Shown here: positions 37,574 through 47,877 of the stretch, piece after piece
How positions within the stretch are numbered: the first letter of the stretch is position 1
Layout: the number at the start of each line of letters is the position of its first letter
Virus record (IMG/VR): IMGVR_UViG_3300005471_000022
Span: 1-51,947 of that record
DNA length: 51,947 nucleotides
Strand: one strand, 5' to 3'
DNA from: a virus
The notes under the pieces: generated by a model
Told to the model about the DNA's origin: nothing
The model's database searches: none
What the model saw: only the letters and a program-made list of their open reading frames with translations
Program-made: the position numbers and the translations under genes

Positions 37574-37909
37574 CTACGGCCTGCGCGTTCGATGTGCCCA
37601 AACGTCGATGAGCTGCTGCTGTTGGTCCTCGATCCGGCGCAATCGCTCCTTGAGATCGTCGAGCTTCGAGTTGAGGTTGTCCTGGTCTGCCTTCGCCGCG
37701 TCCTTCGTCTGTGACGTTGCCTTGAGCGCGGCGATCTCTTCGCCGTGCGTCTGCACCTTGAAGTACATTCCGGTGAGCGTGATGAGGATCGTGCCGAGCG
37801 CAATCAACTGTGTAAGCGGGACGCGGAACAGCGAATACCAGGGCAATTCCCCATTGAGCGTCTTTCGGCGGTCCGGTACTGTCGGGTACGATCGCGGATC
37901 GTCAGCCAT
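37574..37909 (-). CDS. Membrane protein with coiled-coil tail (spanin- or holin-like)
   Basis: A 111-residue protein. Residues 27-47 (RVPLTQLIALGTILITLTGMY) are a single TMH, followed by a coiled coil (KADQDNLNSKLDDLKERLRRIEDQQQQLI, about 70-100; heptads DNLNSKL, DLKERLRRI). This N-in, C-periplasm layout fits an i-spanin or an XhlA-type helper for the endolysin, directly downstream. Confidence 0.7.
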   Translation of the reverse strand: MADDPRSYPTVPDRRKTLNGELPWYSLFRVPLTQLIALGTILITLTGMYFKVQTHGEEIAALKATSQTKDAAKADQDNLNSKLDDLKERLRRIEDQQQQLIDVWAHRTRRP

Positions 37910-37932
37910 GCGGCACTCTCCTCAAATCGGAT

Positions 37933-38367
37933 TTATTTTTTCGGCGGCTTCGGCTGGAGCTTCTTGCCCTGAATCCGAGCGTTCAGGTTTTTCTTCGTAT
38001 CGTCCGGCACGATCGCGTTGCCGATGAGCTTCTGACGCTCTATGGGAGGCAGCGAGTTCCACACGGCGTCATGGTCGACGGCGGCGGTAATCTCGGCTTC
38101 CGCTGTAGATAGCTCGGCGATGAGATCGTTGACGTCGGCCTGGTGTTCGGCCGATGCGGTCGCGAAGGACGCATCCGATGCAATCGCGTTCGCGGCCTTC
38201 AGAATCGCCTGCATATTGCGTAGCTTGATATCGCGCAAATCGCGAACCGTTACTGGTCCGAGGAGGTCGAGCGGCCCATCGTGAACGTCGGCCCCCGAGA
38301 AGGATTGCCACGCGGCGAACAGATTAGCGACCCTCTGCTCGATTGCGTTGAATGTTCGGAATGTCAC
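37933..38367 (-). CDS. Helical protein between tail tip and lysis genes
   Basis: A 144-residue protein. It has long helical segments (AILKAANAIASDASFATASAEH, LIAELSTAEAEITAAVDHDA) and a basic C-terminus. It lies 10 bp after gpJ. It may be a small tail-tip or fiber-assembly partner. The family is not recognised. Confidence 0.6.
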   Translation of the reverse strand: MTFRTFNAIEQRVANLFAAWQSFSGADVHDGPLDLLGPVTVRDLRDIKLRNMQAILKAANAIASDASFATASAEHQADVNDLIAELSTAEAEITAAVDHDAVWNSLPPIERQKLIGNAIVPDDTKKNLNARIQGKKLQPKPPKK

Positions 38368-38377
38368 GTCTCGCTCC

Positions 38378-41300
38378 TCAGTGTTCGTTGTAGGTCACAT
38401 ACGTGAAGCGGTTGCCCTCGGTGACTATGACCGCCGGCGTGTTGGCGCCATTCTTTTTAAAGAAGTCCATTTCGATCTTCGCGATCTCCACGACAGGGAC
38501 GATCGTGCTCGGCGCCCCTGGCTCGCGGCGCAAGCCCACCCATCGGACGATGTAGCACTGATCCTTGTATTGATCCGGCGTGAAGAGAGTGGCTCCCTGT
38601 CCGATCCGATGCGTGCTGCCGGCTTCGTTTGAGAGCGGAACCGGAAGAACATGCGTCGCGCCATCGCAAGGAATCCGGAACATTGGCCCGACGAAGCCGC
38701 CGCTATATCCGCCCTTTCCGTTCTGCTCGCCGACGTTGCTGAAAAGATTCATCCAGTTGTTGCCGGCGTCTTGAGTGCCCTCAGCGCGCCATGTGACAAA
38801 GGAGAGGTCCACGAAATAGGGCGATCCATCCGCTCGCGTCGCGAGCGGAACCGCAATGCTGATCCAGATCGTGGTTCTGAAATAGATTGAGTTTGCATCC
38901 GTATCTGCGACCAGGCCCTTGCCGTGATACCACGCGTCGGTTGCGGGATCGGGCGTCAGGTGGTTCGCGCCGTCGTACGTCAGATCGTTGACGTTGTCCT
39001 TTAGCGCGAGCGCACTTTTCTTCGATTGACTACGCGCCCAGGGTCCCGAGTCGATGTAGCGATCGTCAAGACCGCCGGTGATGACAAAGTAATTGAGCAG
39101 TCCCCACATCGCCCATGGGTGGCCGCGATCAATGTCGTGGGAGAAGTCCGTCACCTCGAGCCATTCGCGGACCGGATAGTTCGCCGGCGCTGCGACAATA
39201 AAGTTCGTTCCCTTCTTCGAAACCGTGATCGCGAATTTGTTGACGGCCGCTGGGCTGAGGATGGGAGGCTTGACCCGCTCGGCATTGCCGGAAGTCTGCT
39301 CCTTGTCATCCGAATATCCATAAGAGGTCGTATCGTTCGGCTCGTGACATCGGAACCAGACGACGCCGTTGGTCGGCCCAAGCTCGCCACGCTGCCCCTC
39401 GCGATATCCCGGCGACATCAATGGATCGTTCTGTCGGCTGAAAAAGATTCCGTTGCTGCCGAAGAACACGCGCGATCCGTCGAGCGCAACCTGGGAGACT
39501 GGCGCCGTCATTTGCATTCCGCCGTCGCCGGTCTTTTTGAACTGGTCGCGCGCTTTCAGCGCGCGGCTCACGTCGGCGTCGAGGGCAGCTCCATAACCCG
39601 CAATGCCGAGTGAGATCGCATCGAGCTTTACGACCGCGCCGACGTTGGCGTTGCCGATGAGGAGGCGGAATTTCGCGATCGACGAACCGACAAAAGTAAA
39701 ATTGTTCTGGAAGCTGAGCCAGCCAGTGTGGAAGTTGCCGTCGTCGACCCATCGATCGATCGACTTCGTGACCACGACCCCCATCCCGTTGTCGAAGGAG
39801 GCCTGAATGTTGAGCACTCCCTGGCCGGCGGGGATCTGAAGGCGGAAGCTGAGAATGATGCCGATGCTTCCGGAATAGGTCCGGAGCAGATCGAGATATG
39901 TGCTCCCCCACTCAAAGAGCCGCCACTCGAGATATGCGTTCGAGCCGCCACCGTTCGTTATCGAGACGACGCCGCTGCCGCTTGGATCGACGGACGAAGC
40001 CGAGATACCTGCGCCCACAGACATGCCGGTCGGCAGCGATGCGGCCCGCACGAAGTTCTCGATGTACGGCCACGTCAGGTTGGAATCGACGGTGGGAATA
40101 TCGGGATGCGGAGCGACCGGATCGAGCAGGACGGACCCGTTCGAGGAAATGAGCGCGCTCTGGATGCCGTCCGTGTAGATCGCGCGAACGGCCGCCTTGA
40201 TAGTGACCGGAACAGTTCCATCGCTGAATGAGTCGGCGGGGAAGCCGACGGACCGCCGCGCCGGATCGGACACCATCGTTTCGAATAATGGAGTGCCGAT
40301 GCCGAGGCCGGTGTCATAGACGATGACCTGGAAACCTGTAAGCGACAGCGGCGGATTGTTGACGTTGTCGGCGTGCGTCCACGTCACCGTGAGCGCATAG
40401 AGTGCGATGACCTGCGCAGTTGCTCCGCCGAATGCGCCGTCTCCGCCGCCAGAGGCTTTGCTTACTGCGCGCCGGCGAAGCGGGACGGCGATGGGATCGT
40501 TGACGACCGGATTTACCGGCGTGATGGAGTAGATCGAGGAGCTGTATTCGGCCGAGAACGAATAGTCGAGGCGCCGGTCGCTGATCGCATCGGCGACCGC
40601 AAAGCGGAAGTACCACGGCAGCGCGTTCGTGGTCTTGAAGATGAAGTCGCCGCCGCCAGGCGGAACGACCTGACCGACGAGCGTCGATGGCGATGGTGTG
40701 AAGCCCTGCGTCTGCGAGGCCCACATGTAAATGCCGCGCGCATCCTGATCGGTCGCGGCTCCGACCGGGAGCTTGATCATCTCCTTCGAACGAATGAAAT
40801 TCGAGGGAGTGATCGGCGGCGGACTCGGAACCGCCTTCGTAGCGGCGGCGTTCGCTGAGGCCGAGGAGTAATTCGCAAAAGCATCGAAGGCGCGGATATA
40901 GAGCGTCTTCGTGCGGAAGTTCGGCGCGTTGATCTTGAATTCTGTGGCGCGCGCTTTCAGGAGCGGCGGGAATGAATCGTTGCCCCAATTGGCATCGACG
41001 TCGCGGACCTCGTACTGATACTCGCGGCCGAGGTCGGCCCACGTCCACACGGCCGAGTCGCCAGAAAACGCGCCCGCGAATCCGGTGACCGGCGCGGCCG
41101 GCGTGTTGTACCACGGCACGAAGATGCTGGTTGTCGCGGCGCCAGCGAAGTTGTATCGACCGCCCACTCCGTAGGGCGTGACGCGGAAGTAGAGCGTCAC
41201 TCCGTGCGGGGCGTTACGCCAGCGGAAATCGTTCGAGTCCGAGGAGGGGAGCTGCGACCAGGGACCGCTCGCGTTGAACGCATACTCGATCCGCGCGCCT

Positions 41301-44230
41301 TTGTAGAAGCCATATTTTTTCTGCGGCTTCGGTCGCGCCCATTGCAGAATCACATCGGTCTGCTTTGACCTATCGTTCTGCGTGACGATTTCATATGTCG
41401 CTGTCAGGTCGGTGATCGGCGCCGGCGGCTGCGAGAAATCCGGGAGGTCCGAGTAGTTCGTGATCGTGATCGGTCCATCGGTCACGAAGATCGAGGCGTC
41501 GTATTCGACCAATGAAATCTCGCGCTGCATGTTCGCATCGCGTGTGATTTCTAGAATCCGGAACGGCTTGACTTTCGTGGCGACGGGACCGTAGGCCCAC
41601 ACGTCGCCTTCCTGCGGAACCCTAGTAAATGGGACGGTAACAGTGACGCCGAAATAGCTCGAGCCATCGGAGGGCGCGGCCACGTCGGCCACGACGCGCT
41701 CCTCGATCAGCTCGTGCCCGCCCGCATCGCCCGCGGCGTAGCGGATGATCACGCCGTACTGAGTGACGCCATCGAACGGAATCAGCCGATCGAACATCAC
41801 CATCGATTGAATGATGTTCGCTGGCGCATTGTCGTTCGGCTCTACGCGACCGCTGTATCCCCACTGCGTGAGATCATGCGAAACGTTGATGACGTCGAAG
41901 GTCTCGGCCATCATCGAATCGGTCGCGGCGCCCAGGCTCCCGATCGTGCGGATCGCATAATGCTGTTTGAGTCGGTAGCGGCCTTCCCGAACGACCTCAG
42001 TGAGTCTCGTCGTTCCGATGAGCTGCAGCGACCGACGACGTACGACCTCGCCAGCGGCCTGCAGGTCGCTCTCATCACAGAACGTACCGTCACGTCTGAT
42101 GCAGACGGTGACCGTGTCGGTGTCGAAATTCGCGGCGCGATTCTCGAACGTGACGTCGTAGGTATTGATCTGCCCGCGCTCGCTGCGATAGCTCAGCTTG
42201 AACGAGTCCTCGAGGGTGTTCCCCATCCCGAAGAGCTGCGTGGGCGTCGTCGGCCCGTCGAAGCCGGCGGAAATCTTCGTCCCGCTCCAATACGCAGCGC
42301 CGCGCGCGCTCCCGAGAAGCTGCTGGATCAGATCAATCGCGTTCTGCTGCTGATTGATATAAAGGTCGAGTTGTGAACGCACCTCGGTGTACGGAGAGCC
42401 GACCTTCGGCGTGACCGTTTCAAGCTCGTCGCATTTTTCCGCGTACGTCTTCCAGGCGTTCAGGTTGATGTCGGAGTCGGGGAGTTCTTCGCCACAACCG
42501 AGTTCGTGATTCCGAAGAATCCAGAGCGTCAGCCAGCCGCGATTTCGGCCCGCGGGCGTTGCGGACCCGACGCCCCAATCCGGCGCGAGGAATTGTGTGC
42601 CGTCCCATTTTTGCGGAATCGCGCCGCGCCACATGGCCGTGACGGTAGGCATCGCGCCGTTGAGTTGCTCGGTCGCGATGCCCTCGATGGCGAGGATCGT
42701 CTTACCGTCATAGCTGACCGACTGCTGCGTCTCCTCGGTGACTCCGGAGAGGATGACGTGCCACTGGTCAAATGCGACATCCTTGAACTGCGCGTCGAGC
42801 CAGGTGATGCGGATGTCGTACTTCGCGCGCGGGAGCTTCTCGACACGGCGCGTCTCAGGCTTCAGTGCGTGGGTGTGGTCCTTGAGTTCCCGGTATCCTG
42901 GAGTCGAGCCGTCGACGTTCGTCCAGGGATCGCCGGTCCCATTGCGCCGATACTCGAGCCTGTAGCGCGTCCAATTGTCCTGTGCGCCGCTGTTGGTGTT
43001 GTGCGAAAGGCCGGCGATGTTGAGCAGCGCTTCGAACGCGTCGACCTGATTGCTGATCGTCGTGTAGGTGTAGGAAACGTTCGCGCCGAGCGCGGTCACG
43101 TCGACGTTGACGTCGTAGGTGTTCGCGACAACGTCGAAGCCGGGAATGACGCTCTGCGGCGTCGCGCCGTTGCGCCAGGAGACCTTGACGCCTGGGAAAT
43201 TCGAATAGTGCTGGTTGTTGATCCGGACGTCCGGCGGGTTGGTGACGACGTCGGCTGGCAAGTTCGGATCGATCGTTCCGACGGGTCCCCACGTCTGATG
43301 GCCCGCCATCCGTATCAATAGATATAGCTTCTCGTTCGGCGTGTAGGCCGCCTGATCGACTGGCGCTGTCGGGCCGTCCTGTGTCGGCGTCTCCGGCGCC
43401 GGCGGCGGGTCGGGTACGTCGCGATTTGGCGGGATGTAGAACCCGCGGCGCCGGAAGGCCGAGATGCGGCCGCCCGCTACGAGCCGTTCGCCGAGGAGGA
43501 TCTCCTCCGGCACGCCGGCGCGATCATCATTCGTGATTCCATTCCAAATGAAGCTGCTCGGTCCGTCGGTGCCGCGATTGATAACAGGCGATGGCGTAAG
43601 GAGCGCACCGACCGTCGAGCCGATGGCGTAACCTTCCAGCGCCCCTTTGACTGCGCCCATCGGGCCGCCGATGTAGAAGCCGGCAACCGCGCCGATGATG
43701 CCGCCGACGACGCCGAGGATGACGGACGCGTTCTTTCCGTCGACGGTCGGGATGACACTGATGACCTGACCGGCGCGCGGGATGACCGCGTCGAAAACCG
43801 GCATCTCAATCGCCGGAGCCTCGCGTCGGAGAATCTTTCGACCGATGCGCGCGATCCGCGTCTCCGGAAGCAGGACTCGGACGATGTCCGCGCGACGGAA
43901 GATTCGGCCATCCGAAATGACGTGGAGGATTTGCTCATGCCCGAGACCGAGTTCGCTGAGGTAGCCAGAGAGGGTCCGGCCGCGCGAATACGGGACATCA
44001 TGCTCGGTCCAGTCGACGCGCCCGTCATCATCCGGTAGCCCCGGCACGCGGATCGTGACGACGCCGCGCTTTCCCGGCTCGGCGTCCCTCCAGCCCTCGT
44101 CCGCCGGCGGAGCGGCTTCGCGCGCCTTCTCCTGCAGCTCGCGCAGCCAGTCATCAGGTGATGGAAATTTCTCCCGCTTCGGCCGACACTTCAAGCCGAA
44201 GGCCGCGCAAAACAGGTGAGCCGGAATCAT
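38378..44230 (-). CDS. gpJ-like tail tip/host specificity protein
   Basis: A 1950-residue protein starting in an ATGA overlap with the NlpC gene. The N-terminus has a ubiquitin-like segment and a glycine-zipper helix (about 170-207, VGGIIGAVAGFYIGG and GALEGYAIGSTVG). VINRG, GEILLGERLVAGGRI-type and DVNVDVTALGANVSY motifs follow, like the gpJ core, then several FN3-type repeats (PITDLTATYEIV, PAPVTGFAGAF) and a C-terminal receptor part. It forms the tail spike/tip that recognises the host. No catalytic motif is seen. Confidence 0.85.
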   Translation of the reverse strand: MIPAHLFCAAFGLKCRPKREKFPSPDDWLRELQEKAREAAPPADEGWRDAEPGKRGVVTIRVPGLPDDDGRVDWTEHDVPYSRGRTLSGYLSELGLGHEQILHVISDGRIFRRADIVRVLLPETRIARIGRKILRREAPAIEMPVFDAVIPRAGQVISVIPTVDGKNASVILGVVGGIIGAVAGFYIGGPMGAVKGALEGYAIGSTVGALLTPSPVINRGTDGPSSFIWNGITNDDRAGVPEEILLGERLVAGGRISAFRRRGFYIPPNRDVPDPPPAPETPTQDGPTAPVDQAAYTPNEKLYLLIRMAGHQTWGPVGTIDPNLPADVVTNPPDVRINNQHYSNFPGVKVSWRNGATPQSVIPGFDVVANTYDVNVDVTALGANVSYTYTTISNQVDAFEALLNIAGLSHNTNSGAQDNWTRYRLEYRRNGTGDPWTNVDGSTPGYRELKDHTHALKPETRRVEKLPRAKYDIRITWLDAQFKDVAFDQWHVILSGVTEETQQSVSYDGKTILAIEGIATEQLNGAMPTVTAMWRGAIPQKWDGTQFLAPDWGVGSATPAGRNRGWLTLWILRNHELGCGEELPDSDINLNAWKTYAEKCDELETVTPKVGSPYTEVRSQLDLYINQQQNAIDLIQQLLGSARGAAYWSGTKISAGFDGPTTPTQLFGMGNTLEDSFKLSYRSERGQINTYDVTFENRAANFDTDTVTVCIRRDGTFCDESDLQAAGEVVRRRSLQLIGTTRLTEVVREGRYRLKQHYAIRTIGSLGAATDSMMAETFDVINVSHDLTQWGYSGRVEPNDNAPANIIQSMVMFDRLIPFDGVTQYGVIIRYAAGDAGGHELIEERVVADVAAPSDGSSYFGVTVTVPFTRVPQEGDVWAYGPVATKVKPFRILEITRDANMQREISLVEYDASIFVTDGPITITNYSDLPDFSQPPAPITDLTATYEIVTQNDRSKQTDVILQWARPKPQKKYGFYKGARIEYAFNASGPWSQLPSSDSNDFRWRNAPHGVTLYFRVTPYGVGGRYNFAGAATTSIFVPWYNTPAAPVTGFAGAFSGDSAVWTWADLGREYQYEVRDVDANWGNDSFPPLLKARATEFKINAPNFRTKTLYIRAFDAFANYSSASANAAATKAVPSPPPITPSNFIRSKEMIKLPVGAATDQDARGIYMWASQTQGFTPSPSTLVGQVVPPGGGDFIFKTTNALPWYFRFAVADAISDRRLDYSFSAEYSSSIYSITPVNPVVNDPIAVPLRRRAVSKASGGGDGAFGGATAQVIALYALTVTWTHADNVNNPPLSLTGFQVIVYDTGLGIGTPLFETMVSDPARRSVGFPADSFSDGTVPVTIKAAVRAIYTDGIQSALISSNGSVLLDPVAPHPDIPTVDSNLTWPYIENFVRAASLPTGMSVGAGISASSVDPSGSGVVSITNGGGSNAYLEWRLFEWGSTYLDLLRTYSGSIGIILSFRLQIPAGQGVLNIQASFDNGMGVVVTKSIDRWVDDGNFHTGWLSFQNNFTFVGSSIAKFRLLIGNANVGAVVKLDAISLGIAGYGAALDADVSRALKARDQFKKTGDGGMQMTAPVSQVALDGSRVFFGSNGIFFSRQNDPLMSPGYREGQRGELGPTNGVVWFRCHEPNDTTSYGYSDDKEQTSGNAERVKPPILSPAAVNKFAITVSKKGTNFIVAAPANYPVREWLEVTDFSHDIDRGHPWAMWGLLNYFVITGGLDDRYIDSGPWARSQSKKSALALKDNVNDLTYDGANHLTPDPATDAWYHGKGLVADTDANSIYFRTTIWISIAVPLATRADGSPYFVDLSFVTWRAEGTQDAGNNWMNLFSNVGEQNGKGGYSGGFVGPMFRIPCDGATHVLPVPLSNEAGSTHRIGQGATLFTPDQYKDQCYIVRWVGLRREPGAPSTIVPVVEIAKIEMDFFKKNGANTPAVIVTEGNRFTYVTYNEH

Positions 44231-44586
44231 CGAAGGCGGAGGAAGCCCTTTCGGCCGTCGCGCGCTCGCGCGATGCGCTCATAGAACGGCTCGCGTGTCA
44301 GCGGATGAATGACGACGCCGGCGCCCTCGATCGAGTGAATGTATTCACCGTCGCCGAGGAAGAGACCGACGTGGTTGACGATGCCGAGTTGATGGTTCGC
44401 GACCGGCACCACGTCCCACGGCTCCGGCTCGAACACCGTACGGAATCGCGGAAGCGCGGCGAAGTAATCGCCTTCGAGCTTGATGTCGCGCAGGGCGAAC
44501 GCCTCGACGATGAGGTCCCAGCAGCGGAGATTCGCGTAGCTCCGCCCGACCCACGAGCGGATCGTGGTGAGATGGCGCGTGTTCAT
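44227..44586 (-). CDS. NlpC/P60 tail-tip peptidase (gpK-like)
   Basis: About 119 residues from ATG at 44586. RCWDLIVEAF gives the catalytic Cys (C22), VNHVGLFLG the His (H72), and GEYIHSIEG the third polar residue. The length is shorter than lambda gpK, as it lacks the Mov34 half. It probably cuts peptidoglycan during DNA entry and helps form the tail tip. It lies between gpL- and gpJ-like genes, as in lambda-type tails. Confidence 0.8.
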   Translation of the reverse strand: MNTRHLTTIRSWVGRSYANLRCWDLIVEAFALRDIKLEGDYFAALPRFRTVFEPEPWDVVPVANHQLGIVNHVGLFLGDGEYIHSIEGAGVVIHPLTREPFYERIARARDGRKGFLRLR

Positions 44587-44591
44587 TGTTT

Positions 44592-45413
44592 TTAGAGGTA
44601 CTTCGACCGCGAGCCGAGAACGCCGGGATAGTTCGCCCGCGTCACAACCTTTCGCGGAATCTGCGCGCGCAGCCAATTGAAGCGGACCGATGCGCATGTG
44701 AGCGCGGCGACAGGAGTGGTCGTGTCGGCGGTGATGACGGTGAACGGCTCCTCGGACTTCGCGTTCGGATCAGATAGATAGTCCTTGTGCACAGTAATGA
44801 GCCGCCCTGGCCGCCATTCGAGAATGTAGTTCTCGAGGATCGACTGAACGAAGCGCCCAACGTTCGTGAGCTGCAGGTCGAAGGTCGGGATCTGGCCGTG
44901 CGGGTTCTGCGAGCGCACCGGGTTGCCGATGCCGAATGAGGTCCAGGTCTGACCCTCGAACGAGACGGTTCCCGAACCGCTCGGAAGCCGGCACCATCGC
45001 GTGTACTGATCACCGGCGAGGGCAGTGAAGGCCATCGCGCCGACGACGCCGGTCCCATCGCTCCCAGATGCGAGCATGACCGTGATGAGCGCCGTCGCGG
45101 TGTATGACGCCTTCACGGCGGCCATCACCTGCGATGCGGTCGATGTCGCGGCTCCGGCTCCATTGGTCGCGAGGTTGATCGTGAGGTCTCCGCCCGAGAC
45201 GGTGACCGAGAGCGGCGTGTTCGTGCCAGCGACGACGTATCGGACGCGAACCGTCTGATTCCGCATCGGCTGGACGCCGGTGAAGACCAGATCCTTGTTG
45301 CTGCCCTGGGCGGTCGTAAGCGTGGCGTCGACATAACAAAGCTCGATGAGGAGGATGAACGCCTTCCCCCACAGCTTGTTCTTCTCGGCGACGAAACCGA
45401 CGATGTCCTGCAC
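44592..45413 (-). CDS. Minor tail protein L-like, with an inserted domain
   Basis: A 273-residue protein. Tail features are the N-terminal VGFVAEKNKLWGKAF, IELCYVDATLT and the C-terminal FNWLRAQIPRKVVTRANYP, as in gpL. The middle (about 36-130, AGTNTPLSVTVSGGDLTINLA, STASQVMAAVKASYTATAL) looks like a beta-strand domain found inserted in many phage tail proteins. It should connect the tail tube end to the tip. Confidence 0.7.
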   Translation of the reverse strand: MQDIVGFVAEKNKLWGKAFILLIELCYVDATLTTAQGSNKDLVFTGVQPMRNQTVRVRYVVAGTNTPLSVTVSGGDLTINLATNGAGAATSTASQVMAAVKASYTATALITVMLASGSDGTGVVGAMAFTALAGDQYTRWCRLPSGSGTVSFEGQTWTSFGIGNPVRSQNPHGQIPTFDLQLTNVGRFVQSILENYILEWRPGRLITVHKDYLSDPNAKSEEPFTVITADTTTPVAALTCASVRFNWLRAQIPRKVVTRANYPGVLGSRSKYL

Positions 45414-45414
45414 G

Positions 45415-45783
45415 TTAGAACTGGCCTTCCATTGGTACGTCGAATTCGAACCACGCGGGATTGCCGCCGACGATCTTCTTCAGCGGTAGCTTCGTGGAGG
45501 CGTAGTTAACCGTGCCGGTGCCGTAGTCCGGGTGGACGAGCGTGAACGGCGTGGCGAACAGATCCTGCGCTTTGAGGAAGTCCATGATGATGTTCATGTC
45601 GAACTGATCGACACGGCAGTGCGCGATGAACTGCTCAAACCGTCCGCTATCGCCGAAGACGCGACGCTCCGTCCACTTGTTTTCAAAACGGAAGATGATG
45701 CCGGGACGCTCATACGTAGCATCGATGAAGAGGATGCTCGCGCCGTTCGATAGCTCGACGCCCTTTCGCGGAAATGTCGGCAT
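45415..45783 (-). CDS. Minor tail protein M-like
   Basis: A 122-residue protein. FPRKGVELSNGASILFIDAT, WTERRVFGDSGRFEQFIAHC split: ERRVFGD, and FTLVHPDYGTGTVNYAST give a small strand-rich protein of gpM/DUF2460-type between tape measure and gpL-like genes. The position and size match a distal tail protein. Confidence 0.7.
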   Translation of the reverse strand: MPTFPRKGVELSNGASILFIDATYERPGIIFRFENKWTERRVFGDSGRFEQFIAHCRVDQFDMNIIMDFLKAQDLFATPFTLVHPDYGTGTVNYASTKLPLKKIVGGNPAWFEFDVPMEGQF

Positions 45784-45786
45784 CGG

Positions 45787-47877
45787 TTAAACGACCGAGC
45801 GGAGCGTCCGCCGGATCGGCCCGTTGGTGAGAAGGTCAGCGTTGATCATCACGGCCAGCTCTCCCTGGGTCGGCAGCATCGCCGGCCGCATGCCGGCGAA
45901 GAAGTCGCTCGCGAGCGTCACAGTCAGATGCTGCGTGAGTTCGGTCGATCGACCGCCTCCGCCGACGGACGGAGCCGAGGGCGCGGCCATCCTGCCGCCG
46001 ATCACTGAGAGCGAGCCGGCCATGAGGCCGACACTCGGCGCCGCCAACGCGCCTGTTCCTCCGTACGAGGGCGTCGTCGTAACCGTGCCGCCCGCCGCCG
46101 CCGTGCCGTATCCGCTGAGAAATTTCTCGATGAACATTTGGACAAGGCGCTGCGCCATCAGATGCGTGATCGTTCTGAGAATGTCCTCGGCGAGCGATCG
46201 AATGGCGGATTTGATGCCCTCGATGTGGCCGGTGAAAGCGTTGAAGAAAGCGTCGCCTAGTTGCGTCTCGAACGCGCTCTGTATCTGGTCGATAGAGGAG
46301 ATGACCGATTCGCCCCAAGTCTTCTGTTTGAGGATGAGCTGATCGATGATCGAGGCATAGTCGGAGCCAAACTTACGCCGCAGCTCGATGAGCTTCGCAT
46401 TCTTTACCTGCTCGTTATCGACCTCGAGCTGGTCGAACTTCATCGAGATGTCGAACCACGCGCGCGCTAGTTCTTCATCCGTCTGTGCCGTCGAGGCCGC
46501 GGCTTGAATCTCCGCGATGCGCCGGTTGTGAAGCTGCAGCTTCCGGACTTCGAACGTATCCTCGATCGCCTGACGCTCGGAGTCCTCCGCGCGGAGCGTG
46601 ATCTTCAGAATCTCGCCGCGCATCGAGGCTTCTTCGTTCGCGAAGTGCTCGGCGAGAGAGCGGCGCTGCTGTTCAGCCGCCTGGAGCGCCGTCGTGAGGC
46701 GCAACTGCTCGCGGAGTGACGCTGCTTCGCGCGCGCGACCGGGATCGATCCGCTGCCTGATCATCTCGGCCGTGGCCATGCGCTCGTGCGAATGCGCCAG
46801 TTCCGCGGCGAGCGGCCCTGCATGCTGCGCGAGCGCGATCTGCTCCCGAAGTTGCGCGTTCTGAATGTCCAGCATCCGATTTGCCTGCTGGATCGCCTCG
46901 ATGATCGGATTCAGCGGCTTCTTGTCGCCGGCGCCATCTCCGCCACCCATGCCCTGGAGCTGCTGGTCGACGCCTTTGATCTGATCGATGGTCGCGCGAG
47001 TGAGTTTCTCTAGCTCCTTCGAGCCGTCCTTGTAGTCCTCGATCGACCGCTTCAGCCGTCCGCTGAAGAGGCCCATGAGAGAGGCGTTCGCGAGGACAAT
47101 CGTGCCGAGAATCGCGCGGTCGATGGTGTAGGCAGCGATCTCGGCGCCGATGGCCACGGCTTTGAGAACCGAGAGAAGCGGCGGAGCAACTTGCCCGACG
47201 ACCGTATCCTTGAGGCGGGTCATCGAGGTCCGGAAGTGCTCCATGTCCTCGGCGGTCTTCGTCGAGATCGTGGCGCCCATCCGATCGGCCTCATCGCCGA
47301 ACTGCTTTATCGCAGCCGATCCCTTGTTCAGCGTCGGGATGAGATGCACGCCAGTGCGGGAGCCGAAAAGATCAGAGGCAACGGTCACCTTCCCGGCGCC
47401 GTCGGCCGTGTGCGCGAACGCATCGGCGACGCGCATCAAGATCTCGTATGGCGATTTCGTTTTCAGATCGGCGAGCGAGATGCCCACGGACTGGAATGTG
47501 GCCTGCGCCTGGCCGCCGTGTTGAATCGCCTCGGTGATCCGCTGGTTGAATGTCCGGATGCCGGTCGAGAACTCCTCGACGCCTCGACCGCTGACGTACT
47601 GCAGGCGAGAGAGCTGCTCAACGGTGAAGCCGGTCTCCTGAGCGAGTTCGCTCATGTTGGCCGCCGTCTCGATGGCGGCCTTTCCCAGCTCGATGACGGT
47701 CGCGGCGAGGCTTGCGCCGATGACCAGACTCTGAAGCTCGCTACCCAGCTCGTGCGCGAATGCCTTCGCGCTCTTCGAAAAAGTCTCGACCTCGCGGCGT
47801 GCTTCGCCGAGACCCTTCTTCAGCTCGCCCTTGTCGAAGATGACGCGGACGATCGCTTTAGCGAGTTCAAATGCCAT
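45787..47877 (-). CDS. Tape measure protein
   Basis: A 696-residue protein. The N-terminus (ELAKAIVRVIFDKGELKKGL, EARREVETFSKSAKAF) and long helices are typical, followed by VIGASLAATVIELGKAAIETAANMSEL split here, QETGFTVEQLSRLQYVS and LTRATIDQIKGVDQQ-type segments. There is a hydrophobic stretch around 220-265 and a glycine-rich C-terminus. Length scales with tail length: about 700 residues suggest a tail near 100 nm, an estimate from the known proportionality. It follows the tail chaperones directly. Confidence 0.9.
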   Translation of the reverse strand: MAFELAKAIVRVIFDKGELKKGLGEARREVETFSKSAKAFAHELGSELQSLVIGASLAATVIELGKAAIETAANMSELAQETGFTVEQLSRLQYVSGRGVEEFSTGIRTFNQRITEAIQHGGQAQATFQSVGISLADLKTKSPYEILMRVADAFAHTADGAGKVTVASDLFGSRTGVHLIPTLNKGSAAIKQFGDEADRMGATISTKTAEDMEHFRTSMTRLKDTVVGQVAPPLLSVLKAVAIGAEIAAYTIDRAILGTIVLANASLMGLFSGRLKRSIEDYKDGSKELEKLTRATIDQIKGVDQQLQGMGGGDGAGDKKPLNPIIEAIQQANRMLDIQNAQLREQIALAQHAGPLAAELAHSHERMATAEMIRQRIDPGRAREAASLREQLRLTTALQAAEQQRRSLAEHFANEEASMRGEILKITLRAEDSERQAIEDTFEVRKLQLHNRRIAEIQAAASTAQTDEELARAWFDISMKFDQLEVDNEQVKNAKLIELRRKFGSDYASIIDQLILKQKTWGESVISSIDQIQSAFETQLGDAFFNAFTGHIEGIKSAIRSLAEDILRTITHLMAQRLVQMFIEKFLSGYGTAAAGGTVTTTPSYGGTGALAAPSVGLMAGSLSVIGGRMAAPSAPSVGGGGRSTELTQHLTVTLASDFFAGMRPAMLPTQGELAVMINADLLTNGPIRRTLRSVV

